A DNA stretch of 64,000 nt from Alkalibacillus almallahensis (GTDB lineage Bacteria; Bacillota; Bacilli; Bacillales; Alkalibacillaceae), in NCBI RefSeq assembly GCF_011761495.1, contig NZ_JAASRU010000001.1, positions 186,001-250,000 of the forward strand, read 5' to 3'. The position numbers were made by a program, and so were the translations under genes. Of the stretch, positions 1 through 10,454 are shown piece after piece. A model generated the notes under the pieces. It worked only from the letters and a program-made list of their open reading frames with translations. It did not search any database and was not told the DNA's origin. Position 1 is the stretch's first letter, and each line of letters begins with the position of its first letter.

Positions 1-798
1 TTCGGTCGAATTGCTGCTCAAGCAGCTAAGCAAGTTGTGACACAGCGTGTTCGTGAAGCGGAACGTGGTGTGATTTACAATGACTTTGTTGACCGTTTAG
101 ATGATATTATAATTGGCACTGTACAACGAATGGATAATCGCTATTTATACATCCACTTAGGAAAAGTTGAAGGTAAATTACCAACGAATGAAGTCATGCC
201 AGGCGAATCGTATCAAGTGCATGACCGCATAAAAGTTTATGTAACAAAGGTTGAAAATACGAGCAAAGGGCCTCAGGTATATGTTTCTCGTACACATCCA
301 GGGTTACTTAAACGTTTGTTTGAAATCGAAGTGCCTGAGATCTATGAAGGTATTGTAGATATTATGTCCGTATCTCGTGAAGCGGGAGACCGTTCTAAAA
401 TCAGCGTACATGCCGATGATCCAGAGATCGATCCTGTTGGTTCTTGTGTTGGTCAACGCGGACAGCGTGTCCAGACAGTCGTTGATGAGTTAAATGGAGA
501 AAAGATTGATATCGTCCATTATTCAGAGGATCCTGTTGTTTATATTTCGAATGCATTAAGTCCTTCCAAAGTGATTGATGTATTAGTTGATGAAGCAGAA
601 CATGCAACAACAGTTATTGTTCCGGATGACCAGCTTTCATTAGCAATCGGTAAAAAAGGACAGAATGCTAGGTTGGCTGCCCGTTTGACTGGTTGGAAAA
701 TTGATATCAAGAGTGAATCTGAAGCAAATGAAGAAGATGCTTCTGATCATGCAGCTTCTGAAGTAGCTGATCAAGTCGAAGAAGACGAGGAAGTGTAA
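1..798 (+). CDS. nusA: Transcription termination/antitermination factor NusA (3' part)
   Basis: NusA binds RNA polymerase and nascent RNA and modulates pausing, termination and antitermination. The gene is cut by the window start, so the N-terminal RNAP-binding domain is missing. The reading frame is open from base 1 (FGRIAAQAAKQ...), so the true start lies upstream. Visible in order are an S1 domain, a KH1 domain with the GQRGQRV loop and a KH2 domain with the IGKKGQNARLA loop, followed by a short acidic tail. It heads the conserved nusA-ylxR-ylxQ-infB-ylxP-rbfA cluster, with 12 bp to ylxR, so one transcript is likely. Confidence 0.97.
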   Translation, partial: FGRIAAQAAKQVVTQRVREAERGVIYNDFVDRLDDIIIGTVQRMDNRYLYIHLGKVEGKLPTNEVMPGESYQVHDRIKVYVTKVENTSKGPQVYVSRTHPGLLKRLFEIEVPEIYEGIVDIMSVSREAGDRSKISVHADDPEIDPVGSCVGQRGQRVQTVVDELNGEKIDIVHYSEDPVVYISNALSPSKVIDVLVDEAEHATTVIVPDDQLSLAIGKKGQNARLAARLTGWKIDIKSESEANEEDASDHAASEVADQVEEDEEV

Positions 799-810
799 AA
801 GGGGGAGAGA

Positions 811-1086
811 GTGTTGGCTAAACAAAAGAAACAACCATTGCGTAAATGTGTCATAACTCAAGAAATGTTTCCCAAAAAGGAATTAATTCGTGTTGTGCGA
901 AATAAAGAGGGTGACGTATTCATTGACGAAACGGGTAAACAAAATGGTCGAGGTGCATATTTAAGTAGGGATGTTTCCACGATTAAAAAAGCGAAACAAA
1001 CAAAAGCGTTAAACCGCCATTTAAATGCTGATGTTGATGAAACGTTATATGATGAATTACTGCAACATGTGAGTGAATCATCATGA
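811..1086 (+). CDS. ylxR: YlxR family RNA-binding protein
   Basis: A small basic protein of the YlxR (DUF448) family, always found between nusA and the L7Ae-like gene. The family signature RKCVITQEMFPKKELIRVV and the later GRGAYL motif are present. In B. subtilis and relatives it is linked to RNA binding and RNase P, but the role is not settled. The start is GTG at 811 or TTG at 814, just after a GGGGGAGA ribosome-binding site; TTG has the better spacing. The stop overlaps the ylxQ start by four bases, which suggests translational coupling. Confidence 0.93.
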   Translation: MLAKQKKQPLRKCVITQEMFPKKELIRVVRNKEGDVFIDETGKQNGRGAYLSRDVSTIKKAKQTKALNRHLNADVDETLYDELLQHVSESS

Positions 1087-1385
1087 ATCAATCTTACTTA
1101 AACATGCTCGGTTTAGCCAATCGCGCTCGGAAGTTGATTTTAGGAGAAGAAAATATTGTTGAAAGTATTCGTCATAATGAAGCTCAACTTGTTTTAATTG
1201 CAAATGATGCCTCGGACAATACGACGAAGAAATTAACAGATAAGTGTAAAAGTTATCACGTTCAATACGTTATTGTGAGCGATCGGAAAACATTATCGCA
1301 ATCAATCGGAAAAGATGGACGTGTTGCCGTTGCGGTAACAGATCAAGGGTTTGCGAACAAACTCCGAGAAAAGTTATCGGAATAA
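1083..1385 (+). CDS. ylxQ: L7Ae-family ribosomal-type protein YlxQ
   Basis: A 100-residue protein of the L7Ae/L30e/S12e/Gadd45 fold, which binds kink-turn RNA. The N-terminal [16 protein letters not shown] stretch and the later [14 protein letters not shown] loop are typical. It overlaps ylxR by 4 bp (ATGA) and is followed by infB after 17 bp, so it belongs to the nusA-infB operon. The family is linked to K-turn RNAs in Firmicutes ribosome or RNase P assembly; its precise role in this organism is inference. Confidence 0.93.
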   Translation: MNQSYLNMLGLANRARKLILGEENIVESIRHNEAQLVLIANDASDNTTKKLTDKCKSYHVQYVIVSDRKTLSQSIGKDGRVAVAVTDQGFANKLREKLSE

Positions 1386-1402
1386 TATTCGGGGGTGAAT
1401 GT

Positions 1403-3628
1403 ATGAAAAAAATGCGCGTATACGAATATGCCAAACAACAAAACGTATCAAGTAAAGAAGTTATTAATAAATTAAAAGAACTTGATGTTGAGATTTCAAA
1501 TCATATGTCGACAATAACTGATAATACAATTCGTCAATTAGATGAAATCTATCAACCAGAGCAAGCACAAACAACATCTAAAGATTCTCAAAAAGAAGAA
1601 CCAAAACAACAAACTCAGCAACAAAGCCAGCAACCAAAACAAGATAACAAATCTTCTAATAAACAGAATCAAAACAGCAATCAACAACAAAACCAAAATC
1701 AAAGTCAAAATCAAAACAGTAAACAACAAAACCAGAATCAATCACAGAATAAACAACAGAATAAGCAGCAAAATAAATCTAACCAATCTCAAAACCAGAA
1801 TAAACAGAACAACAAGAAGAATAATGCTAAGAAACAGAAGGGCAATCAAAAACAACAGAAACAAAATCAATCAGAGCAAATTGATAAGATCACCTATCAA
1901 GGCTCATTAACAGTTGGAGAATTAGCTGACAAATTAAATAAAGACTCTTCAGAAATTATTAAGAAGTTAATGATGCTCGGTGTTATGGCGACGATTAATC
2001 AACAATTAGATTCCGAGACAATAGAACTGATTTGTGATGATTATGGAGTTGAAGTTGAAGAAGAAGTTGTCGTTGATCAAACAGACATCAATAACTATAT
2101 CATTGAAGATGCTGAAGAAGATTTAAGTGTACGCCCAGCTATTGTCACGATTATGGGACACGTTGACCATGGTAAAACAACACTACTTGACTCCATTCGT
2201 GAAACGAAAGTGACAGAAGGTGAAGCTGGCGGGATTACACAGCATATTGGTGCCTATCAAATTGAACAAGATGATAAAAAGATCACGTTCTTAGATACAC
2301 CTGGACACGCAGCATTTACTAGCATGCGTTCTCGAGGTGCGCAAATTACTGATATCGCCATTTTAGTTGTTGCTGCTGATGATGGCGTTATGCCGCAAAC
2401 AATTGAGGCTATAAACCACGCTAAAGCAGCTGAAGTTCCAATTATTGTTGCGGTTAACAAAGTGGATAAAGAAGGTTCAGACCCTAACCGAGTTATGCAA
2501 GAACTAATGGCTTATGACCTTGTACCTGAAGACTGGGGCGGTAACACAATTTATGTTCCACTATCTGCTCTTCAAGGCGAAGGTATTGATGACTTAGTCG
2601 AAATGATTAACCTTGTCGCTGAAGTTGAAGAGTTAAAAGCTAACCCAGCTAAAGTAGCAAACGGTACCGTTATTGAAGCACAACTAGAAAAAGGTCGAGG
2701 AAGTGTCGCAACATTACTTGTCCAAAACGGAACCTTGAATAAAGGTGATTCGCTTGTTGTAGGTAATCATTACGGAAAAGTACGTGCGATGAGTAACCAT
2801 CTCGGAAAGTCCGCATCTAAAGCTGGACCATCTATGCCAGTAGAAGTGATCGGTTTGAATGGTGTTCCTCAAGCAGGCGACCAGTTCTTAGTCTTTAAAG
2901 ATGATAAGCAAGCGAAACAAGTTGCTCAAATGCGTGAACAAAAACAAATTCAAGAGCAGCGTGAATCAACAGGTAAGTTAAACCTTGATGAATTATTTGA
3001 TCAAATCAAACAAGGTGACCTAAAAGAAATTAATGCGATTGTCAAAGCTGATGTGCAAGGTTCAGCGGAAGCTGTAGCATCTTCATTACGTAAGATTGAA
3101 GTTGAAGGTGCAAAAATTAACATTATTCATACTGGTGTTGGTGCAATCACCGAATCAGATATCATTTTAGCTTCAGCTTCAAACGGTCTTGTTATTGGAT
3201 TCAATGTTCGACCAGATAATAATGCTAAACGGGCGGCTGAAAATGAAGGCGTAGAAATTCGTTTACACCGTATTATTTATAAAGTAATCGAAGAAATGGA
3301 AGCAGCCATGAAAGGTATGCTAGATCCAGTTTACGAAGAGAAAATTATCGGTCAAGCTGAAGTTCGAGAAACATTTAAAGTATCGAAAATTGGTACGATT
3401 GCAGGTTCTTACGTAACGGATGGTAAGATCACTCGTAATTCTGGAGTTCGTGTTATTCGTGATAGCGTTGTGCAATTTGAAGGAGAAATTGATTCACTAA
3501 AACGTTTCAAAGACGACGTCAAAGAAGTACAACAAAATTACGAGTGTGGTATCACGGTTAAGAATTATAATGATATTAGAGAAGGCGATATAATCGAAGC
3601 CTTTATCATGGAGGAAGTTGAGCGCTAA
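1403..3628 (+). CDS. infB: Translation initiation factor IF-2
   Basis: IF-2 is the GTPase that brings fMet-tRNA to the 30S subunit and promotes subunit joining. A first IF2_N helical domain covers about residues 1-52. A strikingly Gln/Asn/Lys-rich linker runs from about 53 to 160, followed by a second IF2_N domain (165-215). The G domain begins near 245 and shows [17 protein letters not shown] and NKVD motifs; IF-2 domains II, III and C-terminal fMet-tRNA-binding regions follow. The length of 741 residues is normal for the family. The ATG at 1403 has a GGGGGTGA ribosome-binding site. The low-complexity linker is the only odd part. Confidence 0.98.
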   Translation: MKKMRVYEYAKQQNVSSKEVINKLKELDVEISNHMSTITDNTIRQLDEIYQPEQAQTTSKDSQKEEPKQQTQQQSQQPKQDNKSSNKQNQNSNQQQNQNQSQNQNSKQQNQNQSQNKQQNKQQNKSNQSQNQNKQNNKKNNAKKQKGNQKQQKQNQSEQIDKITYQGSLTVGELADKLNKDSSEIIKKLMMLGVMATINQQLDSETIELICDDYGVEVEEEVVVDQTDINNYIIEDAEEDLSVRPAIVTIMGHVDHGKTTLLDSIRETKVTEGEAGGITQHIGAYQIEQDDKKITFLDTPGHAAFTSMRSRGAQITDIAILVVAADDGVMPQTIEAINHAKAAEVPIIVAVNKVDKEGSDPNRVMQELMAYDLVPEDWGGNTIYVPLSALQGEGIDDLVEMINLVAEVEELKANPAKVANGTVIEAQLEKGRGSVATLLVQNGTLNKGDSLVVGNHYGKVRAMSNHLGKSASKAGPSMPVEVIGLNGVPQAGDQFLVFKDDKQAKQVAQMREQKQIQEQRESTGKLNLDELFDQIKQGDLKEINAIVKADVQGSAEAVASSLRKIEVEGAKINIIHTGVGAITESDIILASASNGLVIGFNVRPDNNAKRAAENEGVEIRLHRIIYKVIEEMEAAMKGMLDPVYEEKIIGQAEVRETFKVSKIGTIAGSYVTDGKITRNSGVRVIRDSVVQFEGEIDSLKRFKDDVKEVQQNYECGITVKNYNDIREGDIIEAFIMEEVER

Positions 3629-3907
3629 ATGATTGGTTATGCTTATGTTGAATGCTTAATTTATGATGTCCAGTCATTAAAGGCAAAACGTTCAATTATC
3701 AAGCAAACAATGCATCAAGCGAGTAAGAATTTAAATGTTAGTATTGCTGAAATCGATTATCACGATCTGTGGCAACGGACTGCATTTGAGATAGCTTGTG
3801 TAGCAAAAAATCAAGTCATTGCGGAACAGATTCTGCAAAACGCAGTCAACCGAATTGACGAACGTGCAGATCTAGAAATTACAGTTATTCAATATGAATG
3901 GCTGTAA
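3629..3907 (+). CDS. ylxP: YlxP, DUF503 family protein
   Basis: A 92-residue DUF503 (YlxP-like) protein, conserved between infB and rbfA in Bacillaceae. The N-terminal pattern AYVECLIYDVQSLKAKRSIIK is diagnostic. The ATG abuts the infB stop directly, so it is probably translated by coupling. Its function is not established; the conserved location suggests a role in ribosome maturation or translation, which is inference. Confidence 0.93.
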   Translation: MIGYAYVECLIYDVQSLKAKRSIIKQTMHQASKNLNVSIAEIDYHDLWQRTAFEIACVAKNQVIAEQILQNAVNRIDERADLEITVIQYEWL

Positions 3908-3932
3908 ATGGAATAGTAAGAGGTGAATGAAA

Positions 3933-4277
3933 ATGAGTGATTTAAGAGCTAATCGTGTCGCCGAACAAATGAAAAAAGAAATGGGCGATATCTTATCACG
4001 TAAGATAAAAGATCCTCGTGTAGGTTTTGTAACAGTCACTGATGTCCAAGTGACTGGTGACCTACAACAGGCAAAAGTGTTTATTTCTATATATGGTGAT
4101 GATGCTCAACAAGAAGAAACACTCGTTGGTTTAACAAAATCAAAAGGTTTCATTCGGTCCGAGATTGGTCAACGAATTCGTTTACGAAAGACACCAGAAA
4201 TATCGTTTGAGATCGATGAAGCGATTGAATATGGTAATCGTATTGAACGAATTTTAAAGGATTTGAATGATGAATAA
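3933..4277 (+). CDS. rbfA: Ribosome-binding factor A
   Basis: RbfA is a KH-like protein that binds the 30S precursor and aids 16S rRNA 5'-end maturation and cold adaptation. The 114-residue product ([17 protein letters not shown]...) has the usual length and the conserved [19 protein letters not shown] segment. I place the start at ATG 3933, because the AGAGGTGA ribosome-binding site would touch the earlier in-frame ATG at 3927. It ends the nusA operon core and is followed by a hairpin. Confidence 0.96.
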   Translation: MSDLRANRVAEQMKKEMGDILSRKIKDPRVGFVTVTDVQVTGDLQQAKVFISIYGDDAQQEETLVGLTKSKGFIRSEIGQRIRLRKTPEISFEIDEAIEYGNRIERILKDLNDE

Positions 4278-4290
4278 AGAGTCAATGATT

Positions 4291-4320
4291 AAAGGATAGA
4301 CACTAGGTCTATCCTTTAGT
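4291..4320 (+). terminator. Hairpin between rbfA and truB
   Basis: A perfect 11-bp stem (AAAGGATAGAC, 4291-4301, with GTCTATCCTTT, 4307-4317) and a 5-base loop. Only a weak T-rich stretch follows, so it may be a partial terminator or an mRNA processing/stabilising hairpin rather than a full stop. Confidence 0.6.
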
Positions 4321-4348
4321 CTGTTTGATTGTAAAATGAGGTGTTATC

Positions 4349-5260
4349 ATGAATGGAATCATCCCTTTATGGAAACCAAAAGGTATGACATCGCATGATT
4401 GTGTTAATAAATTGCGGGGAATACTGCAAACCAAAAAAATTGGTCACACAGGCACATTGGATCCGAATGTTGAAGGTGTATTACCAATGACAGTTGGAAA
4501 AGCGACTAAATTAACTAGCTTTATTACCGATCATACCAAAACCTATGTAGCCGAGGTTTCTTTAGGGCAGCAAACGACAACAGAAGATAATACGGGTGAC
4601 ACTGTAACTTCTAAGATAGTGGACCCATCTCTGACTTTAGAAGACTGCAAGCATGCAATAGAAAAGTTTAAAGGTGAAATTAGGCAAATCCCACCGATGT
4701 ATTCTGCAGTTAAAGTCAATGGAATGAAACTGTATGAATATGCTCGAGAAGGGTTAGAAGTTGAAAGGCCTGTACGAGATGTTACGATCCATTCTATTGA
4801 GCTAGCTACTGACCAATTCGAACAGTATTCAAATAAAGATGTTCGTTTTTCATTTCGGATTTATTGCTCAAGTGGAACATATGTCAGAACTTTATGTGTT
4901 GATATCGGAGCCGAGATTGGTTACCCAGCTCATATGACGCATTTAATTCGCGAAGAAGCTGGAACTTTTCATCGAGATGAGACGGTAACATTTACTGAAC
5001 TTGAAGAAGCAAAAGGAACTGCATTGTTAGAATCTTTTATACAAGATTCGGGACGAGCTTTGACAAAAATACCAGTTTATGTTGTTGGGGATGATGAAAT
5101 AATTCGCTTTAAGCATGGACAAGTCCTACCAATCCCCGATAAACTGAAAGAAAATGATTTGTTTCGAGTGGAATCGGAATATGGTGAATTAATCGCTTTA
5201 TATCAACCCCACCCGACGAAGTCAGATTTAATGAAACCATATAAAGTTTTGCAAACGTAA
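4349..5260 (+). CDS. truB: tRNA pseudouridine(55) synthase TruB
   Basis: TruB makes pseudouridine 55 in the T-loop of tRNAs. The product opens with GIIPLWKPKGMTSHDCVNKLR and carries the catalytic motif HTGTLDPNVEGVLP, with the nucleophilic Asp near residue 39. The SGTYVRTL motif and a C-terminal PUA-like end are present. The length of 303 residues is typical. A ribosome-binding site GAGGTG precedes ATG 4349. ribC follows after 14 bp, as in other Bacillaceae. Confidence 0.97.
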   Translation: MNGIIPLWKPKGMTSHDCVNKLRGILQTKKIGHTGTLDPNVEGVLPMTVGKATKLTSFITDHTKTYVAEVSLGQQTTTEDNTGDTVTSKIVDPSLTLEDCKHAIEKFKGEIRQIPPMYSAVKVNGMKLYEYAREGLEVERPVRDVTIHSIELATDQFEQYSNKDVRFSFRIYCSSGTYVRTLCVDIGAEIGYPAHMTHLIREEAGTFHRDETVTFTELEEAKGTALLESFIQDSGRALTKIPVYVVGDDEIIRFKHGQVLPIPDKLKENDLFRVESEYGELIALYQPHPTKSDLMKPYKVLQT

Positions 5261-5274
5261 AGAAGGTGACAGAC

Positions 5275-6222
5275 ATGGAAGTAATTGAATTAAGTCTAAA
5301 GCAAACTGAACCAATGCCGGTACTTGATGATGTTAGTCTTGCAGTAGGATATTTTGATGGTGTGCATACTGGGCATCAGCGGGTTATTCAAAAGGCTATA
5401 GATGAGGCAGAAAGACAAGGAATAAAATCAGGGGTCATGACGTTTAGTCCTCATCCATTAACTGTTATTAAAAATCAACCACTATTAGATTATTTGATTA
5501 CCACACATAATGAAAAGATGAAGGAATTTAGAAAATTTAATTTAGATTACGTTGTGGTTGTAACATTTAATCATGATTTAGCTCAACTATCACCTCAAGC
5601 GTTTGTTGATCAATTTTTTATTGCGCTAAATGTGAAGCACGTAGTCGGTGGGTTTGACTTTTCTTTTGGCCATAAAGGCGCAGGTAAAATACAACAAATG
5701 AATGAATACGCTAAAAATGCATTAACTTATTCAGTTGTCGATGAAGTCTCTTCTAATGGTGAAAAAATTAGTTCATCGAGAATTCGTGATCTAATAAAAG
5801 AAGGTGACATGGCTGAATCTAAACGGTTATTAGGTCGGTCATTTTCAATTGAAGCGAATGTCGTGTATGGCTATCAGAGAGGACGAGAAATTGGTTACCC
5901 GACAGCCAATTTAGATGTTAATCCGGAACATATTATTCCACGTGTTGGCGTTTATGCAATTCAAGTCTATGTGAATGGCACATGTTATGATGGCATGGCA
6001 AGTGTTGGTTTTAATCCTACATTTGATCAAGAACATGACCAACCAATTATTGAAGCCCATCTTTTCGATTTTGATGACAATCTATATGCGGTCAATATAG
6101 AAGTCTTGTTTTTACATTACATACGTGATGAAGAAGCATTTTCAGAAGTGACAGAACTTATAAAACGCATTGAACAAGATGAAATAGAAGCGAAAAATTT
6201 TATTCGTTCTTATTCTAGCTAA
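5275..6222 (+). CDS. ribC: Bifunctional riboflavin kinase / FAD synthetase
   Basis: This enzyme (RibF in enterobacteria) phosphorylates riboflavin to FMN and adenylates FMN to FAD. The N-terminal nucleotidyltransferase domain shows VGYFDGVHTGHQRV and later SSSRIRDLI. The C-terminal riboflavin kinase domain shows GREIGYPTANLDV and MASVGFNPTF. I choose ATG 5275 (315 residues), because AGAAGGTG at 5261-5268 is its ribosome-binding site; a GTG at 5266 lies inside that site. In B. subtilis the same protein lowers free flavin for the FMN riboswitch; no riboswitch is seen here. Confidence 0.96.
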   Translation: MEVIELSLKQTEPMPVLDDVSLAVGYFDGVHTGHQRVIQKAIDEAERQGIKSGVMTFSPHPLTVIKNQPLLDYLITTHNEKMKEFRKFNLDYVVVVTFNHDLAQLSPQAFVDQFFIALNVKHVVGGFDFSFGHKGAGKIQQMNEYAKNALTYSVVDEVSSNGEKISSSRIRDLIKEGDMAESKRLLGRSFSIEANVVYGYQRGREIGYPTANLDVNPEHIIPRVGVYAIQVYVNGTCYDGMASVGFNPTFDQEHDQPIIEAHLFDFDDNLYAVNIEVLFLHYIRDEEAFSEVTELIKRIEQDEIEAKNFIRSYSS

Positions 6223-6349
6223 CACTTGCATTATCGCTTTATAACATGTATTGTAATTAATGTACGAATTATAACCTTTTTCTTGGCATTACGTCACTCC
6301 GCCGAATGCGAGGAAGAAGGGGATTAAACTAATTTAGGAGGTGGATAGG

Positions 6350-6619
6350 ATGTCCCTATCACAAGAACGCAAAAGCGAATTAATCAACGAATTTAAAACA
6401 CACGAGAACGATACTGGTTCTCCAGAAGTGCAAGTTGCGATTTTAACTGAACAAATCACAACACTAAACACGCACTTACGTGAGCACAAGAATGATCACC
6501 ATTCTCGTCGTGGCTTAATGAAAATGGTTGGTCGTCGTCGTCATTTGTTAAATTATCTACGTAACAAAGATATCCAACGTTATCGTGATCTAATTAACAA
6601 ATTAGGTTTACGTCGATAA
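6350..6619 (+). CDS. rpsO: 30S ribosomal protein S15
   Basis: S15 is a primary 16S rRNA-binding protein of the 30S platform. The product has the standard 89 residues, with [19 protein letters not shown] and [22 protein letters not shown] motifs. A strong AGGAGGTGG site precedes ATG 6350; an in-frame GTG at 6341 falls inside that site and is rejected. The 127-bp leader before the gene is long enough for the autoregulatory structure known for some rpsO mRNAs, but I could not resolve a fold. Confidence 0.98.
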   Translation: MSLSQERKSELINEFKTHENDTGSPEVQVAILTEQITTLNTHLREHKNDHHSRRGLMKMVGRRRHLLNYLRNKDIQRYRDLINKLGLRR

Positions 6620-6631
6620 GCTATAGGTTAG

Positions 6632-6662
6632 AAAAAGCGGGGTAGTACCCGCTTTTTCTTTT
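6632..6662 (+). terminator. Rho-independent terminator after rpsO
   Basis: Stem AAAAAGCGGG paired with CCCGCTTTTT around a short loop, ending in a T-rich run. It separates rpsO from pnpA. Confidence 0.9.
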
Positions 6663-6776
6663 ATTCTTAAAACACTTTTCGTATTTTGTCATGTTAAAAT
6701 GATTATAATAAAATAGAATGAAAAACGTGTTTCTTGTGACTACATAAGCAACAGTTTGGAAGGAGTCGTAAATATT

Positions 6777-8891
6777 ATGACGAATGAAATGAAGTCATAT
6801 TCAATTGATGTCGCTGGGCGCCAACTGACTTTTGAAGTAGGCGAAGTTGCGAAACAAGCTAATGGTGCAGCGATGGTACGCTACGGAGATACTTCCGTTT
6901 TAGTCGCAGCAACAGCATCAAATGAACCGAAAGATTTACCATTTTTCCCACTCACTATTAATTATGAAGAAAAATTATATGCGGTGGGTAAAATTCCAGG
7001 AGGTTTTATTAAACGTGAAGGTAGACCTAGTGATAAAGCCGTTCTAACATCACGTTTAATTGATCGTCCTATTCGACCATTATTTGCTGATGGTTTTCGT
7101 AATGAAGTACAAGTTATGAGTACTGTTATGAGTCTTGATCAAGACTGTTCTTCAGAAATCGCTGCCATGATTGGTTCCTCGCTGGCATTATGCATTTCAG
7201 ACATTCCGTTCGACGGCCCAATTGCAGGTGTTCACGTAGGTCGTGTTAACGGTGAATTTGTTATTAACCCAACCGTTGAACAATCAAAAGAAAGTGACAT
7301 TGAATTAACGGTAGCAGGTACTAAAGATGCGATTAACATGGTTGAAGCTGGTGCACAAGAAGTACCAGAAGATATTATGTTAGAAGCGATTATGTTTGGT
7401 CATGAAGAAATTAAGCGATTGGTAGCATTTCAAGAAGAAATCATGGCTGAAGTTGGTAAAGAAAATATGGAAGTTGAGTTATTCCAACCTGAAGCAGATT
7501 TAAAAACAGAAGTCATTAATTTAGCTAAAGATAAAATTGTCCAAGCGATCCAAACGGAAGAGAAGCAGGCTCGCGAAGAAGCAATTGATGCTGCTAAGGC
7601 TGACATTGTCGCTCAATATGAAGAAGCAGAAGTGGAAAGCAACGTTTTGTCTCAAGTGAAATCAGTGTTAGATTCCATTGTTAAAGAGGAAGTACGTCGT
7701 TTAATTACGGTCGATAAAGTTCGTCCTGATGGGCGTGGGTTGGATGAAATTCGTCCACTATCATCCCGCACTGATGTATTACCACGTACACATGGTTCAG
7801 CTATGTTCACACGTGGTCAAACACAGGCATTAAGTGTAGCTACATTAGGTCCATTAGGTGATGTGCAAGTTTTAGATGGATTAGATTTAGAAGAAGAGAA
7901 ACGTTTCATGCATCATTATAACTTCCCGCAGTACAGCGTGGGTGAAACAGGTCCCGTACGTGGTCCAGGACGTCGTGAAATTGGCCATGGTGCATTAGGT
8001 GAGCGTGCATTAGAAGCTGTTATTCCTGATTCAGAAACATTCCCATACACGATTCGTGTTGTATCAGAGATATTAGAGTCAAATGGTTCTACGTCACAAG
8101 CAAGTATTTGTGCAGGAACTATGGCTATGATGCAAGCTGGTGTGCCACTTAAACAGCCAGTTGCGGGTATCGCAATGGGGCTTGTGAAATCTGGAGATAA
8201 TTATTCAGTTCTAACTGATATTCAAGGCATGGAAGATGCGTTAGGTGACATGGACTTTAAAGTAGCTGGTACTACAGAGGGTGTAACGGCTCTTCAAATG
8301 GATATCAAAGTCGATGGTTTATCACGTGACATTCTAGAAGAAGCATTGACACAAGCTAAAAACGGCCGCATGGATATTCTAGCGCATATGAATGATACGA
8401 TTTCTGAACCTCGCCAAGAGCTTTCTGAATATGCACCTAAGATTGAATCGTTATCAATCAATCCTGATAAGATTCGTGATGTGATTGGTCCGAGTGGTAA
8501 ACAAATCAATAAGATCATTGAAGAAACAGATGTGAAAATCGATATTGAACAAGATGGACGTATCTTTATTTCATCACCAGATCGCGATAAGATTAATCAC
8601 GCAAAACAGATTGTTGAAGACTTAGTTCGTGAAGTAGAAGTCGGTCAAATCTACCTTGGTAAAGTAAAACGCGTTGAAAAATTCGGTGCGTTTGTTGAAT
8701 TGTTCAGTGGTAAAGACGGCTTAGTGCATATTAGTGAACTAGACGAAGCTCATGTGAAAAATGTAACTGACATTGCTGATGTTGGCGATGAAATGCTTGT
8801 TAAAGTTAAAGAAATCGATCAACAAGGGCGCGTTAATTTATCACGTAAGGCAGCGCTTAAAGAAGAAGAGACAGAACAATCAACATCATAA
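6777..8891 (+). CDS. pnpA: Polyribonucleotide nucleotidyltransferase (PNPase)
   Basis: PNPase is a trimeric 3'-5' phosphorolytic exoribonuclease of the degradosome-like network. Two RNase PH domains flank an alpha-helical linker. A KH domain ([19 protein letters not shown]) and a C-terminal S1 domain ([15 protein letters not shown]... [11 protein letters not shown]) follow. With the start at ATG 6777 the protein has 704 residues, as expected. The ribosome-binding site AAGGAG lies at 6760-6764. A TATAAT at 6704-6709 could be a -10 box, but I see no good -35. It lies downstream of rpsO, the usual arrangement. Confidence 0.98.
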   Translation: MTNEMKSYSIDVAGRQLTFEVGEVAKQANGAAMVRYGDTSVLVAATASNEPKDLPFFPLTINYEEKLYAVGKIPGGFIKREGRPSDKAVLTSRLIDRPIRPLFADGFRNEVQVMSTVMSLDQDCSSEIAAMIGSSLALCISDIPFDGPIAGVHVGRVNGEFVINPTVEQSKESDIELTVAGTKDAINMVEAGAQEVPEDIMLEAIMFGHEEIKRLVAFQEEIMAEVGKENMEVELFQPEADLKTEVINLAKDKIVQAIQTEEKQAREEAIDAAKADIVAQYEEAEVESNVLSQVKSVLDSIVKEEVRRLITVDKVRPDGRGLDEIRPLSSRTDVLPRTHGSAMFTRGQTQALSVATLGPLGDVQVLDGLDLEEEKRFMHHYNFPQYSVGETGPVRGPGRREIGHGALGERALEAVIPDSETFPYTIRVVSEILESNGSTSQASICAGTMAMMQAGVPLKQPVAGIAMGLVKSGDNYSVLTDIQGMEDALGDMDFKVAGTTEGVTALQMDIKVDGLSRDILEEALTQAKNGRMDILAHMNDTISEPRQELSEYAPKIESLSINPDKIRDVIGPSGKQINKIIEETDVKIDIEQDGRIFISSPDRDKINHAKQIVEDLVREVEVGQIYLGKVKRVEKFGAFVELFSGKDGLVHISELDEAHVKNVTDIADVGDEMLVKVKEIDQQGRVNLSRKAALKEEETEQSTS

Positions 8892-8898
8892 ATTGAAC

Positions 8899-8929
8899 CA
8901 AAGAGCTGGTTTTAACCAGTTCTTTTTTT
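8899..8929 (+). terminator. Terminator after pnpA
   Basis: An 11-bp stem (AAAGAGCTGGT / ACCAGTTCTTT, one G-U pair) followed by a run of T. Confidence 0.88.
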
Positions 8930-8948
8930 ACATATAGGAGCGATCAGT

Positions 8949-10169
8949 ATGTTAGAACGATACCAATTAAGTAATGGACTAAGAATTGTTGAAGAACGAA
9001 TCGAACATGTTCGTTCTGTTACAATAGGAATTTGGATTCTTTCTGGAACTCGAAATGAATCAACTGAAGAAAATGGAATGGCCCATTTAATTGAACATAT
9101 GTTATTTAAAGGGACCAATCGAAGAACAGCTAAACAGATTGCGGAAGCCTTTGATCGAATTGGTGGACATGTAAATGCTTTTACATCTAAAGAGTATACA
9201 TGCTTCTACGCCAAGGTGATGGATGAACATGTTGAAGAAGCTCTTGATCTCTTGTCAGATATGGTTTTACATTCTTCAATTGATAAAGATGAACTTGAAC
9301 GAGAAAAGGACGTAATCTTTGAAGAAATTGCTATGACAGAAGATACACCAGATGATGTCATTCATGATTACTTACAAGAAACTAGTTATCAAGGTCATCC
9401 TTTAGGGCAGTCTATTTTAGGAACACGTGATTCGTTGTCGTCGTTATCGCGTGAAGATGTCATCAAGTTCAAAGAGCGTTTTTTCACTGGAGAGCGAATC
9501 GTCTTATCAGTGGCTGGACAGGTACCAGATCAATTTCATAAGTTAGTAGAAAAGTATTTTAGTGAACTATCAACTGGTGATGCTAAACAAGACTCTCTAT
9601 CTCATACGTTTAATCATAGAAAATTAGAGTTAACAGAAGATATTAGTCAGGCTCACGTCTGCTTGGGATTTGATGGCTATCCAATTGGTGATCAGACGAT
9701 GTATCCTTTAACCATTTTGAATAATGTACTAGGAGGAGCGATGAGTTCCCGACTGTTTCAACAAGTTAGGGAAGACCGTGGACTAGCGTATGATATCTTC
9801 TCTTATCATAATCCATTTAGAGATAATGGTATTTTAACGATTTATAGTGCAACTTCATATGAACGGTTAGACGATGTAGAAGCGATTATGTTTGATATTA
9901 TCTCTGACATTCGCCAAAACGGTATTAAAGAACAAGAACGGCTAGATACGATACAACAACTAAAAGGGCAACTTGTATTAGGTTTGGAACACACAAGTAG
10001 TCGTATGCAGCGGAATGGTCGAAATGAGTTATTAAATGAACCCCATATGCCTGTTGATGATGTCATAACTAATTTAGAGAGTGTTACACACCAAGATATT
10101 CAATCAGTAGCGAAAGACTTATTCTCTAAAGAACCTGCCCGTGCATGGATTGTACCTAAGAGCATATAA
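8949..10169 (+). CDS. mlpA: M16-family processing peptidase MlpA (YmxG)
   Basis: A zinc metallopeptidase of the pitrilysin/mitochondrial processing peptidase family (M16). The inverted zinc motif HLIEH lies near residues 46-50, and the distal Glu is in the conserved EREKDVIFEEIAM segment. The R/Y-containing C-terminal half (SSRLFQQVREDRGLAYDIFSY) is intact, so the enzyme should be active. In B. subtilis mlpA lies at the same place after pnpA and has been reported to influence aprE expression and processing. The length of 406 residues is typical. Confidence 0.95.
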   Translation: MLERYQLSNGLRIVEERIEHVRSVTIGIWILSGTRNESTEENGMAHLIEHMLFKGTNRRTAKQIAEAFDRIGGHVNAFTSKEYTCFYAKVMDEHVEEALDLLSDMVLHSSIDKDELEREKDVIFEEIAMTEDTPDDVIHDYLQETSYQGHPLGQSILGTRDSLSSLSREDVIKFKERFFTGERIVLSVAGQVPDQFHKLVEKYFSELSTGDAKQDSLSHTFNHRKLELTEDISQAHVCLGFDGYPIGDQTMYPLTILNNVLGGAMSSRLFQQVREDRGLAYDIFSYHNPFRDNGILTIYSATSYERLDDVEAIMFDIISDIRQNGIKEQERLDTIQQLKGQLVLGLEHTSSRMQRNGRNELLNEPHMPVDDVITNLESVTHQDIQSVAKDLFSKEPARAWIVPKSI

Positions 10170-10202
10170 TAGTTTAACAGCTATTTAGCGAGGTGATTAT
10201 AG

Positions 10203-10436
10203 GTGCGGTATCATGACTTAACTGGAAAAGAATTAATTGATGCAGACAAGGGTGAACGATTGGGTGTCCTGGGGCATACAGACCTTACGATCAATGGTGA
10301 GACTGGACAAATTGAAGAAATTGTTATTCAGGATTATGCCATGCTTGGATTAAAAAAAGGTGAAGCATCTACATCGATTCAATGGAAAGATATCGAAGTC
10401 ATTGGAGAAGACATGATTGTAATCAAAAGAGATTGA
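10203..10436 (+). CDS. ymxH: YlmC/YmxH family PRC-barrel sporulation protein
   Basis: A 77-residue protein with a PRC-barrel-like fold (RYHDLTGKELIDADKGERLGVLG...). The YlmC/YmxH family is restricted to spore formers. The start is GTG 10203, with GAGGTGAT 6-7 bases upstream. It sits after mlpA and is followed by a terminator, then the dipicolinate operon. Its molecular function is not known; a sporulation link comes from the family. Confidence 0.9.
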   Translation: MRYHDLTGKELIDADKGERLGVLGHTDLTINGETGQIEEIVIQDYAMLGLKKGEASTSIQWKDIEVIGEDMIVIKRD

Positions 10437-10454
10437 TAACATATTTATCATGCT

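Noticed and set aside
1560-1890. Possible tandem repeat or CRISPR-like periodicity in infB
   Set aside because: The repetition is codon-level Gln/Asn usage, without fixed repeat length or spacers. No CRISPR array or cas gene was seen in the window.
1542-1910. Basic 122-residue frame inside infB, and a minus-strand frame at 1538-1741
   Set aside because: Both are frame shadows of the Gln/Asn-rich IF-2 linker: A-rich codon runs stay open in other frames. Neither has a ribosome-binding site.
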